Shown here piece after piece: positions 6,250 through 12,562 of a stretch of 12,562 nt of DNA. A program made the position numbers and the translations under genes. Each line of letters opens with the position of its first letter. Within the stretch, counting starts at the first letter, position 1. Source of the DNA: an uncultured cyanobacterium (GTDB lineage Bacteria; Cyanobacteriota; Cyanobacteriia; PCC-6307; Cyanobiaceae); contig CAIYSK010000055.1 of NCBI GenBank assembly GCA_903928835.1, positions 1 through 12,562 of the forward strand, in the 5' to 3' direction. The notes under the pieces are model-generated. The model saw only the letters and a program-made list of their open reading frames with translations, was not told where the DNA came from and did no database searches.

Positions 6250-7224
6250 ATGGCCCCTCCCCACATCGACACCATCGGCTTCACCACGGCGAATGCCGAA
6301 GCCAGCGCACGCTTCTTTACGGAGTGCCTTGGATTTCAGCTCGCCGGAACATCCCGGATTGTCGATGGCGGTCCCTACGGCGACCTGGTGGGTCTTCCCG
6401 GCGCACGCTTCAAGCTTTTGCGTCTGACGATCGGAGCGGAAGTACTGGAGCTCACCGAGATTCTTGATCCCGGCCCCGGAGCCAGACAGGGCAGGCCCAT
6501 TCCCACCGACTCACGCAGCACAGACCGCTGGTTCCAGCACATCTGCCTAGTAGTCAACGGGATGGATGACGCATTGGCTGGCCTGCAGCTGGCCTTCAAG
6601 GCAGGCACCATCACCCCGATCTCCTCGGCGCCCCAGCGCCTGCCGGACTGGAACACCGCCGCCGCCGGCATCGTCGCCTACAAATTCCATGACCCGGAGG
6701 GTCACCCCCTCGAACTCCTGCAATTCCCGCCCGACAAGGGCGAGGCCCGTTGGCATGGAGATGCTCCTGGGCCCGTCCTGGGCATCGACCACAGCGCCAT
6801 CGGCATCGCCGACACCGCCGCCAGCTGCCGTTTCTACCGCGAGCTGCTGGGCCTGGGCGCCGGAGGTGACGGTGTCAACTCAGGGCTTGAACAGGATGGG
6901 CTTGATGGCATCACGGGCAGCAGGGTTCACATCACCGGCCATCGCTGCCCCACGGGCGCCGGAGTCGAGTGCCTCGACTACCGCGAACCACCAGGTGGAC
7001 GCCCCATGGCCGCTGACCAGGGCATCCAGGATCTGGCCCATTGGCAGTTGCGCCTGCGGGTAACGGATCTAGAGGAGATCAGAGCAAAGGCCGAAACCTA
7101 TGGCGGAAGATTGATCTCTCCAAGGATTGTCGAACTTGGCGAGCAGGCCGAGTTGATCGGGTCCCATCGGGCCCTGCAGCTGGCCGATCCCGATGGCCAC
7201 CAGCTTCAAGTGCTCGAGGCCTAG
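6250..7224 (+). CDS. VOC-family protein with two glyoxalase/dioxygenase-like domains
   Basis: This 324-residue protein from the ATG at 6250 contains two vicinal-oxygen-chelate repeats. Domain 1 (about 5-160) runs from HIDTIGF through H97 (QHICLVV) to FHDPEGHPLELLQF with E155. Domain 2 (about 178-324) runs from GIDHSAIGIAD through LRLRVTD to the DPDGHQLQVLEA end. Domain 1 keeps the usual metal-ligand positions H5, H97 and E155. In domain 2 the positions equivalent to H97 and E155 appear to be Gln, so that half may have lost its metal site. VOC enzymes include glyoxalases, extradiol dioxygenases and epimerases, and the substrate here cannot be read off. An in-frame ATG at 6178 would overlap the upstream gene by 38 bases and add non-conserved Pro-rich residues; I prefer 6250. 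It follows the GlcG-like gene and converges with glgX. Confidence 0.88.
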   Translation: MAPPHIDTIGFTTANAEASARFFTECLGFQLAGTSRIVDGGPYGDLVGLPGARFKLLRLTIGAEVLELTEILDPGPGARQGRPIPTDSRSTDRWFQHICLVVNGMDDALAGLQLAFKAGTITPISSAPQRLPDWNTAAAGIVAYKFHDPEGHPLELLQFPPDKGEARWHGDAPGPVLGIDHSAIGIADTAASCRFYRELLGLGAGGDGVNSGLEQDGLDGITGSRVHITGHRCPTGAGVECLDYREPPGGRPMAADQGIQDLAHWQLRLRVTDLEEIRAKAETYGGRLISPRIVELGEQAELIGSHRALQLADPDGHQLQVLEA

Positions 7225-7244
7225 GTCACGGGCTCGAGGCCTAG
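7212..7244. repeat. 13-base direct repeat containing both convergent stop codons
   Basis: GCTCGAGGCCTAG occurs at 7212-7224 and 7232-7244, 20 bases apart. The first copy ends in the VOC-gene stop (TAG 7222-7224); the second contains the glgX stop on the other strand (7241-7243). The AGGCCT cores are self-complementary, so the two copies can also pair as a 6-bp stem. No T-tract is present, so a bidirectional terminator is possible but weak. Confidence 0.6.
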
Positions 7245-9325
7245 AGAGGGGCTGCTGGGAGCTCCACCATCAAGACCCGGATGGAGCGGGGCCCCACTTC
7301 GACCTCGCTCCCCGGGAGAGCGGGCCCCGATCCCCAGGCCAAGATGTCGGCGGGGCAGGGGCTTGAGGTGTCAATCCAGTGGCGCCAGGGACGATCACCG
7401 GCATCGGGCTGGGGCACCCCAAAGCTGAGCGGTTGCCACCAAGCATTCACCATGGCGTGCAAGCGGTAGCGGCGGGAAATGCTGGTCAGCGAGACCGCAA
7501 ACGAGCGCGACTCCTCGCCCCAATCGGGCTGGTTGGGCACCACCCCATGCCAGCTGACGGCGTTGTGGCCCAGGAGCTCGGTGAGGGTGAACGACTGATG
7601 GTCCACCACCACATCCTGGCGCATGCGAAAGGCAATGAGCTCTCTAACAAACCGGCGCAGGTCTGTCGCTGTATCCAATTGATTCCAATCGAACCAGCTC
7701 AGGGCCGTGTCTTGGCAATAGGCGTTGTTGTTTCCCATCTGGGTGCGTCCCACCTCATCGCCCATGCCCAGCATGGGCGTACCCAAGGAGAGAAACAGCA
7801 GGGTGAAGAAATTGCGGCGCTGCCGGAGGCGTAGGGCCAACACCTCGGCATCATCGGTGGGGCCTTCGCTGCCGCAATTCCAGCTGGCGTTGTCGTCGCT
7901 GCCATCGCGGTTGGCTTCACCGTTGGCCTCATTGTGCTTGCCGTTGTAGGCGACCACATCAGCGAGGGTGAAGCCGTCATGGCAGGTGATGAAATTCACG
8001 CTGACCTCGGCAGCACGGTTTTCATGGCCATAAATATCTGGGCTGCCAATCAACCGCTGGGCCACCTTGCCCGCCATACCCGCATCACCTTTGAGGAAAT
8101 GGCGCACGTCATCGCGAAACCGACCATTCCATTCCTGCCAGTTATCCGCCACGAAACTGCCGACCTGGTAGAGACCGGCGGCATCCCAAGCCTCAGCAAT
8201 CAACTTGGTTCCCGCCAAGACAGGGTCGGTGTCAATATCCCAAAGGATCGGTGGCAGCGGTGACGGCTCCCCTGTCTCATCACGGGAGAGCACGGAAGCC
8301 AGATCAAAGCGGAAACCATCCACATGCATGTGCTCGACCCAGTAGCGCAAACTGTGGCGAATCATTCTCCGCACCACAGGATTATTAGCATTCAAGGTAT
8401 TAAAACAGCCCGTATAATCAGCATATTTACTCTGATCTTTTTCCAACAGGTAGTAATCGGAATTCGCGATGCCGCGATAGCAAAAAGCAGGGCCATCAGC
8501 ATCACCCTCAGCCGTGTGGTTAAACACCACATCGAGGATCACCTCAAGGCCGGCCCGATGCAGGGCCTTCACCAGATCTCGAAATTCATCGAGGGGGCCC
8601 ATCGGATCAGGGCGAGCGCTGTAACCGTGGTGGGGCACAAAAAAGGAAATGGGTTGGTAGCCCCAGTAATTCGGCCTGCCACCCGGCGCATCCAAGGGAT
8701 CAAATTGAAACACCGGCAGCAGTTCCACCGCCGTGATCCCCATATCCTTGAGGTAGGGAATTTTCTCGATCAGCCCGCCGTAGGTGCCTGCCTTTTGCGG
8801 AGACACCCCGGAACTCGGATCGGCGGTGAAGCCGCGCACATGTAGCTCATAAATCACCGTGTCCCGGCTGGGACGTCTGAGCGGTTGATCCCCTTCCCAG
8901 TCGTAAGCGCTGGGGTCCACCACCACGCTCTTCATGGCCACCGAGCTGGGCTGACTCGCCTCCCGCCGGTAGGCCTCTGGCATCACCAGCGCCAGGCCAT
9001 AGGGATCCAAGAGCAAATTATCGGAATCGAAGCGCAGCCCTTTGGATGGATCCCAAGGGCCATGCACGCGAAAGCCATACACCTGACCTGGGCTCAGTCC
9101 GGCTACAAAACAGTGCCAATAGTGATAGGTCCGGTAGGCCTCCCCCTCAAGCACCAACACCTGGGAAGGCTCTGGGGATGATGGGTTCTCAAACAGGCAC
9201 AACTCCACCTTGGTGGCGTCCCGGGCATAAAGACTGAAATTCACCCCACCCGGCAGGGGCGTTGCCCCCAGGGGCGCACTCGATCCTGGAGACAAGGCAA
9301 CTTGGGGCACGGATGCAACGCGCAC
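7241..9325 (-). CDS. glgX: Glycogen debranching enzyme GlgX (GH13 isoamylase type)
   Basis: This 694-residue cytoplasmic enzyme hydrolyses alpha-1,6 branch points of phosphorylase-limited glycogen and is the usual length for GlgX. An N-terminal CBM48-type domain (about 10-110, with GATPLPGGVNFSLYA and the YGFRVHGPW motif) precedes the GH13 barrel. The catalytic residues are all present: nucleophile D341 in DGFRFDLA, acid/base E378 in IAEAWD and D450 in CHDGFT. Upstream lies the GH13 motif DVVFNH, and a GMGDEVGRTQMGNNNAYCQD segment matches GlgX. The start is GTG at 9325; a stop codon lies in frame a short distance upstream and no suitable ATG exists. It converges with the VOC gene with only 16 bases between stops and diverges from the DoxX operon. 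Debranching provides maltooligosaccharides and glucose, a possible link to the glucose dehydrogenase and lactonases to the left. Confidence 0.96.
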   Translation of the reverse strand: MRVASVPQVALSPGSSAPLGATPLPGGVNFSLYARDATKVELCLFENPSSPEPSQVLVLEGEAYRTYHYWHCFVAGLSPGQVYGFRVHGPWDPSKGLRFDSDNLLLDPYGLALVMPEAYRREASQPSSVAMKSVVVDPSAYDWEGDQPLRRPSRDTVIYELHVRGFTADPSSGVSPQKAGTYGGLIEKIPYLKDMGITAVELLPVFQFDPLDAPGGRPNYWGYQPISFFVPHHGYSARPDPMGPLDEFRDLVKALHRAGLEVILDVVFNHTAEGDADGPAFCYRGIANSDYYLLEKDQSKYADYTGCFNTLNANNPVVRRMIRHSLRYWVEHMHVDGFRFDLASVLSRDETGEPSPLPPILWDIDTDPVLAGTKLIAEAWDAAGLYQVGSFVADNWQEWNGRFRDDVRHFLKGDAGMAGKVAQRLIGSPDIYGHENRAAEVSVNFITCHDGFTLADVVAYNGKHNEANGEANRDGSDDNASWNCGSEGPTDDAEVLALRLRQRRNFFTLLFLSLGTPMLGMGDEVGRTQMGNNNAYCQDTALSWFDWNQLDTATDLRRFVRELIAFRMRQDVVVDHQSFTLTELLGHNAVSWHGVVPNQPDWGEESRSFAVSLTSISRRYRLHAMVNAWWQPLSFGVPQPDAGDRPWRHWIDTSSPCPADILAWGSGPALPGSEVEVGPRSIRVLMVELPAAPL

Positions 9326-9369
9326 CAGGGCGCAGCTCAGGCCAACCCATGATGGCCCGAATCAGCCTG

Positions 9370-9387
9370 GCCCCAGTAACTTGGGGC
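9370..9387. promoter_or_regulatory. Inverted repeat between glgX and the DoxX-family gene
   Basis: GCCCCA (9370-9375) and TGGGGC (9382-9387) form a perfect 6-bp dyad with a 6-base spacer in the short divergent region 9326-9407. It could be an operator shared by the two divergent units. It spans the alternative TTG start at 9381 of the DoxX-family gene, one reason for preferring the GTG at 9408. Confidence 0.3.
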
Positions 9388-9407
9388 AAGAGCTTATTGC
9401 CTGTCCC

Positions 9408-9905
9408 GTGGAAATCACCGTTGTTGAGCTGTTAGTACCAACGGCACCAACAGGCCTGGCCGAAGGGGCGCTGCTGGTCTTACGGGTCTTCACAGGGATC
9501 TGCTTTATCCGCCACGGCTGGCCCAAGCTGCGCAACCTCAAAACCTGGGCTACGGCGATGAAAACGCCCCAGTGGCTCTGTTTCCTCTCCGCCTTTTCGA
9601 TGTGGGGAGCTGGCATCGCCCTGATCCCTGGCCTGCTCACACCGCTTGCGGCCTTGGCCATCCTGGTCTCGATGGCCTACGCGATGGTGCTCGAAATCGC
9701 TTCTGGGTTTCCCTTCATTGGCCCCGATCCCTATCAGATTCCAGAAGGGGATTACGCCGGCCCCATGGGTGTTGGGGACCCACCAAGCTGGGAGAAAGCA
9801 GCGATGTATGTGGTGATGTGCCTGGTGCTAGCCACCTGTGGGGGCGGCCTTTTTTCCCTCGACAACCTGATCATTGCCGACATGCTCAAGGTTCTGATCG
9901 ACTGA
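9408..9905 (+). CDS. DoxX-family integral membrane protein
   Basis: This is a polytopic inner-membrane protein with the DoxX/DoxD-like pattern. Near its N-terminus a hydrophobic helix carries LVLRVFTGICFIRHGWPKL, the family's usual R-x-x-x-G and HG-x-x-K region. Three more hydrophobic stretches follow (around WLCFLSAFSMWGAGIALIPG, LAALAILVSMAYAMV and YVVMCLVLATCGGG). A charged loop with GPDPYQIPEGDYAGP lies between the last two. DoxX relatives are linked to quinol oxidation or redox roles in membranes; a specific role here is unknown. No ATG exists near the N-terminus. GTG at 9408 (165 residues) and TTG at 9381 (174 residues) are the possible starts. I chose 9408 because the residues before it look non-conserved and a dyad crosses the TTG. 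It is the first gene of a tight four-gene operon. Confidence 0.8.
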   Translation: MEITVVELLVPTAPTGLAEGALLVLRVFTGICFIRHGWPKLRNLKTWATAMKTPQWLCFLSAFSMWGAGIALIPGLLTPLAALAILVSMAYAMVLEIASGFPFIGPDPYQIPEGDYAGPMGVGDPPSWEKAAMYVVMCLVLATCGGGLFSLDNLIIADMLKVLID

Positions 9906-9911
9906 GCTGGC

Positions 9912-10169
9912 ATGCCCCAAGCAATGCCTCGCTTCTTTTTGGGCTGGGTTTATGGCCCCTGGGCTGCATCGGCAGTGGTCAACTTGACGGCCCTGCGTTT
10001 GATGCTTGCCGACGACTTCAACCTGCATAGCCATGGCTGGAGCCTGTTCGGCAGTGGGGCCATCTGCTTTTCGATCGGCTGCGTCAGCAAAGTGTCGTGG
10101 GAACTAGCCAAAATCAACCGCAACCTTGCCCGTGATCGGCAATTCGTTGAACACATGGTTCTGCATTAA
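9912..10169 (+). CDS. Small two-helix membrane protein, tandem paralogue A
   Basis: This 85-residue protein begins 6 bases after the DoxX-family stop. Two hydrophobic helices are seen, at about 8-30 and 44-62, followed by a basic, amphipathic C-terminal tail. I do not recognise a family. It shares with the next gene the core W-x-L-x-G-x-x-AICFSIGC, about the same length and the same helix-helix-charged-tail layout, so the two are tandem paralogues. The shared C-x-x-x-x-x-C within the second helix (AICFSIGC) could bind a cofactor or form a disulfide. That is speculation. Position in the operon suggests a membrane-associated partner of the DoxX or TolC-type proteins. An alternative start at 9924 would shorten it by four residues. 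Confidence 0.7.
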   Translation: MPQAMPRFFLGWVYGPWAASAVVNLTALRLMLADDFNLHSHGWSLFGSGAICFSIGCVSKVSWELAKINRNLARDRQFVEHMVLH

Positions 10170-10177
10170 CTAGGGCG

Positions 10178-10432
10178 ATGGGAAGTAAGCGCCTGATCAC
10201 AATCATTTCCCTGCCTTGGATTGCCGCGGCCATCGTGATGTTGCTGTTCACCAAATTGCGGGACGACGCCCTCCGCTGGCATTGGGGGCTCGTGGGCAAT
10301 GCGGCCATTTGTTTCTCGATTGGTTGCCTGGCCCGGACCAGCGTGCTTCTCCACGACCAGGCCAAGGCTGAAAAACAAGCTGAAGCCCGGCAAGCCCGCC
10401 TAGGCAAGGGCTCAGGCGCATCACTCCCATGA
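10178..10432 (+). CDS. Small two-helix membrane protein, tandem paralogue B
   Basis: This 84-residue protein begins 8 bases after paralogue A and ends with TGA overlapping the ATG of the TolC-type gene (ATGA at 10429-10432). This 4-base overlap implies translational coupling. It has two hydrophobic helices (about 5-24 and 37-57) and a highly charged, Lys/Ala-rich C-terminal tail (KAEKQAEARQAR) likely to be helical in the cytoplasm. The second helix carries the AICFSIGC motif shared with paralogue A. The family is not recognised by me. Coupling to the outer-membrane channel gene suggests it acts with that gene's product. Confidence 0.7.
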   Translation: MGSKRLITIISLPWIAAAIVMLLFTKLRDDALRWHWGLVGNAAICFSIGCLARTSVLLHDQAKAEKQAEARQARLGKGSGASLP

Positions 10433-12159
10433 GCGCCAGGGCCCGGGCATCGGCATGGGTTGCCTTAGCCGCCGCCGTTGGCCTGGTGTTCCCCAGCCCA
10501 AAGGGCTGTTGGGCGGAGCCAATCACCAAGCCCTCGGCCTCCCTGCTGCGCAGCCTGGATCGCTTCGAGCGGGATATGCAGCTCCTGGACCAGGCTTTGC
10601 CCGGCCGGCTCCCTAGCGCCGCCCGTGCCAAAGGGTCGGCTGGGGTCCTGACCAGCCTCGAGCCGCCTGCTCCTGGAGCCACACCCAGCAGCATCGAAGC
10701 CGTCAAGATTCAGAGGAAGGTTCGTCTAAGCCTGCCCATGGCCCTGGAGGTAGCCGTTCGCAACGACCCTGATCTGGCGGAGCAGGTGGCAGCGGTTCGG
10801 GAGCGACAGGGCTGGTTGACCTCGGTGCGGGGGCGTTTCTGGCCCGAACTCTCGCTACTGGCGGGAAGTGGCTACAGCCAAAGGCGCACCGACAGCACCG
10901 CCTGGCAGGGCAACGCAGGCATCTATGAACCTGGCTCGCCGTTCCTTGTACAAACCGGGGGTTGGAACCAAATCCAACAGAACCTGCAGATCACCACCGC
11001 TGGATTGGGGATCAATTGGGAGCTGGTGAGCTTTGAACGAAATGCAGCCCTGGCCGAAACCAAAGACGAACTCAAGGCCTCCCAACAGCGCTATGCCAAC
11101 CGCCTACGCCAACTGCAACTCGACGTGAGCCTGGCCTACTACGGCCTTCAGTTGGCCGAGCAACTGACGCGGGTCCGCCAGGCCGTCGTCAACAACGACA
11201 CGATCATTCGTGAGGAAGTAGGGGCCCTCAAGCGCTCGGGCTTGGTTCCCAGACTGGATTTGCTCCGGGCCGATGCGGCCCTGCAACAAAGCAATTATCG
11301 GCTTGAGCAAGCTGAAGCCCTGCGGCTGAGTCGCCAACGCCAAATCAGCAACCTGATCAACGTCCCCTTTGATGTCACGGTCACCGTGCCCGAGGCGGTA
11401 ACGCTGCAGCCACCATGGCCCTTGGATCTGCAGCAAACCCTGATCCAGGGCTTCAACCGAAATCCCCAGATGCTGGCCCTTCAGGCGGCCCGTGATGCCC
11501 TGATCAACCAGGCCAATCGCCGAGCAGCCGAGTTGCTGCCGAGCCTGCGGCTGTTTGCCCAGGCGGGCTACGGAGAGGTGATCTCCGATGAACCGCTAAT
11601 CAATTTGCATGGCTGCTGTGGAGCCACCCACATCCCCGAGCTCTACAGCCAAAGCGCCGATTGGGCAGCCGGCTTGCAATTCCGCTGGCGCTTATTTGAC
11701 GGCGGGGTCACCAGCGGGGCGGCATCGGCCAGTCGGGCTGCAGCCGAACGCACCGAGCAAGCCCTGGCCCGAGAGCGCAACAGCATCCGCCAACGGATGG
11801 AAGCCGCCTTTTTCGACCACCGGGCAGCCCTGCGCCAAATCGTGTCCTCCCGGGCGTCCTACGCGGCAGCGCGGGAAGCCTTTCGCGATGTGCGGGCCCG
11901 CTACCAACTCGGCCTGGCCAATTACACCGATGTGAGCCAAACCATTCAGCTGCTCACCCAAACCATGGAAAGCGTGGCTGAATCGATCACCCTCGCCAAC
12001 GTGAGTTACGCCCAGCTGCTGCGGGAATTGATCACGGTGCCGAATCAGCCGGGGGCACCGGTGAACCTTCCTCTGGTGCTGCCCCAACCTGAGCCAACGC
12101 TGCCAAGCGCTGCCGGCGCCGCACCATCCAGGCCCAACTCCGCCAAAACAGCAGGATGA
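10429..12159 (+). CDS. TolC-family outer-membrane channel protein
   Basis: This 576-residue protein has a Sec signal peptide (positively charged start, Ala/Leu/Val core, cleavage likely after CWA near residue 29). Two outer-membrane efflux protein (OEP) repeats follow. The first starts with SLPMALEVAVRNDPDL near residue 100 and continues through the strand RFWPELSLLAGSGY and long helices. The second begins around NPQMLALQAARDALINQANRR and repeats the strand-plus-helix pattern, ending with the helix ARYQLGLANYTDVSQTIQLL. Such trimeric channels complete tripartite export systems with an inner-membrane transporter and a HlyD-type adaptor. The last 40 residues are Pro/Ala-rich and disordered. The start at 10429 is set by the ATGA overlap with the preceding gene. 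The 3' end overlaps a minus-strand gene. The adaptor-like gene facing it is a plausible partner; multidrug export is also possible. Confidence 0.93.
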   Translation: MSARARASAWVALAAAVGLVFPSPKGCWAEPITKPSASLLRSLDRFERDMQLLDQALPGRLPSAARAKGSAGVLTSLEPPAPGATPSSIEAVKIQRKVRLSLPMALEVAVRNDPDLAEQVAAVRERQGWLTSVRGRFWPELSLLAGSGYSQRRTDSTAWQGNAGIYEPGSPFLVQTGGWNQIQQNLQITTAGLGINWELVSFERNAALAETKDELKASQQRYANRLRQLQLDVSLAYYGLQLAEQLTRVRQAVVNNDTIIREEVGALKRSGLVPRLDLLRADAALQQSNYRLEQAEALRLSRQRQISNLINVPFDVTVTVPEAVTLQPPWPLDLQQTLIQGFNRNPQMLALQAARDALINQANRRAAELLPSLRLFAQAGYGEVISDEPLINLHGCCGATHIPELYSQSADWAAGLQFRWRLFDGGVTSGAASASRAAAERTEQALARERNSIRQRMEAAFFDHRAALRQIVSSRASYAAAREAFRDVRARYQLGLANYTDVSQTIQLLTQTMESVAESITLANVSYAQLLRELITVPNQPGAPVNLPLVLPQPEPTLPSAAGAAPSRPNSAKTAG

Positions 12160-12331
12160 GCAACAGCAAAAACCAGAACCAAACCTCGGGGGCATTGGCA
12201 TGGAGCAACACCACCAACAGGCTGAGTTCGATCACCAGCAAAGGAAACTCAGAGCGCAACGGCCCATGAACGGCAGCCCAGAGAAGCCGTAAATGGTGCT
12301 TGGCCCGAACCTCAGGAGATCTGGCTGTCAT
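12032..12331 (-). CDS. Small two-helix membrane protein coupled to the adaptor gene
   Basis: This 99-residue protein has an N-terminal basic stretch and two hydrophobic helices (about 29-45 and 50-70, the second Trp/Leu-rich). An Arg-rich segment (MVRRRQR) and a Pro-rich acidic tail follow. The family is not recognised. I accept it as a gene because its ATG overlaps the stop of the upstream adaptor gene as ATGA (12328-12331), the usual sign of translational coupling. Its membrane pattern is also coherent outside the overlap. It overlaps the 3' end of the TolC-type gene by 128 bases on the opposite strand, where both encode low-complexity tails; either tail may be a secondary extension. It may assist the adaptor/exporter in the membrane. 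Other possibility: an open frame that only looks like a gene, though the coupling argues against this. Confidence 0.65.
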   Translation of the reverse strand: MTARSPEVRAKHHLRLLWAAVHGPLRSEFPLLVIELSLLVVLLHANAPEVWFWFLLLLILLFWRSWAWMVRRRQRLAALAQVGAAPEEGSPVPPADSAP

Positions 12332-12562
12332 GGCATGGTTCCCCTCTGGCGGGTTTGGGGGCGATCTTGGCCCTCCTCAGCCAAATTGCGGTAGGAGCCT
12401 GTCAGCTCCCGCAGCACTGGCAACACATAGCTGATGGGGGTTCGCCATTCCACATAGCCATGGGCCTTGAGGGTGAGGCCCTCGCGAATCGGGAAGACAC
12501 TGCTACCCCGGGACAGGGTCCAGCGGTAGCCATCAAAACTGCGTAGTCCCCGATCCAGAGCA
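12328..12562 (-). CDS. HlyD-type secretion adaptor, C-terminal part (NHLM peptide-export family likely); 5' end beyond window
   Basis: Reading the minus strand from the right edge gives 77 open codons and a stop at 12328-12330. The reading shows GYRWTLSRGS, then FPIREGLTLKAHGYVEW and PISYVLPVLRELTGSYR, before a short polar tail. This order (GYRW, a Gly-led strand, a beta strand ending in PIS, then a hydrophobic VLPVLREL helix) fits the C-terminus of HlyD/membrane-fusion proteins. It most resembles the NHLM bacteriocin-system secretion protein as I remember it. In that family a periplasmic adaptor joins a peptidase/ATP-binding exporter to an outer-membrane channel. The stop overlaps the ATG of the next minus-strand gene. 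The TolC-type gene converges with it and could encode its channel. Family assignment rests on 77 residues, so it is tentative. Confidence 0.5.
   Translation of the reverse strand, partial: ALDRGLRSFDGYRWTLSRGSSVFPIREGLTLKAHGYVEWRTPISYVLPVLRELTGSYRNLAEEGQDRPQTRQRGTMP

Noticed and set aside
12355..12546. 63-codon plus-strand open frame at the right edge
   Set aside because: The opposite strand gives a continuous adaptor-like translation with an ATGA-coupled stop, so this is a shadow.

Overview
The window looks like a chromosomal segment of a cyanobacterium, most plausibly a GC-rich freshwater or euryhaline Synechococcus/Cyanobium-type picocyanobacterium. The evidence is the high overall G+C, a Nif11-type small protein, an octameric palindrome GCGATCGC (HIP1) at 5323-5330, weak or absent Shine-Dalgarno sites, and a gene mix (GlgX, DoxX, GlcG/DUF336, VOC protein, TolC) common in that group. 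The taxonomic call is inference. I see no rRNA, tRNA, CRISPR array or insertion sequence.

Left part (1-5411): sugar-acid metabolism. A glucose 1-dehydrogenase-like SDR (minus, 3' end cut by the window edge) is divergent from three SMP-30/gluconolactonase-family genes on the plus strand. The first and second are close paralogues with export signals (Sec-type signal; lipoprotein lipobox). The third has no signal and should be cytoplasmic. A small cupin gene sits between the first and second. Glucose dehydrogenase makes gluconolactone and SMP-30 lactonases open it, so the block reads as a glucose/sugar-lactone oxidation module. Substrates are not proven.

Middle part (5412-7224): a Nif11-leader-type small protein, a GlcG/HbpS-like (DUF336) protein and a two-domain VOC protein, all plus strand and closely spaced. 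The VOC gene converges with glgX (minus, 7241-9325), a complete glycogen debranching enzyme with all three catalytic acids. The 13-bp repeat between them contains both stop codons.

Right part (9408-12562): a tight plus-strand operon of a DoxX-family membrane protein, two tandem paralogous small membrane proteins and a TolC-family outer-membrane channel (gaps of 6 and 8 bases, then a 4-base ATGA overlap). Facing it on the minus strand is the C-terminal part of a HlyD-type secretion adaptor resembling the NHLM peptide-export family. It is coupled through another ATGA overlap to a small two-helix membrane protein whose gene overlaps the tolC-like gene by 128 bases in antisense.

The most interesting reading is that a Nif11-type precursor with an unusual Cys/Ser/Thr-free tail lies about 6 kb from what may be an NHLM-type peptide exporter plus its outer-membrane channel. 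The other notable point is that three gluconolactonase paralogues appear to be targeted to three different locations.
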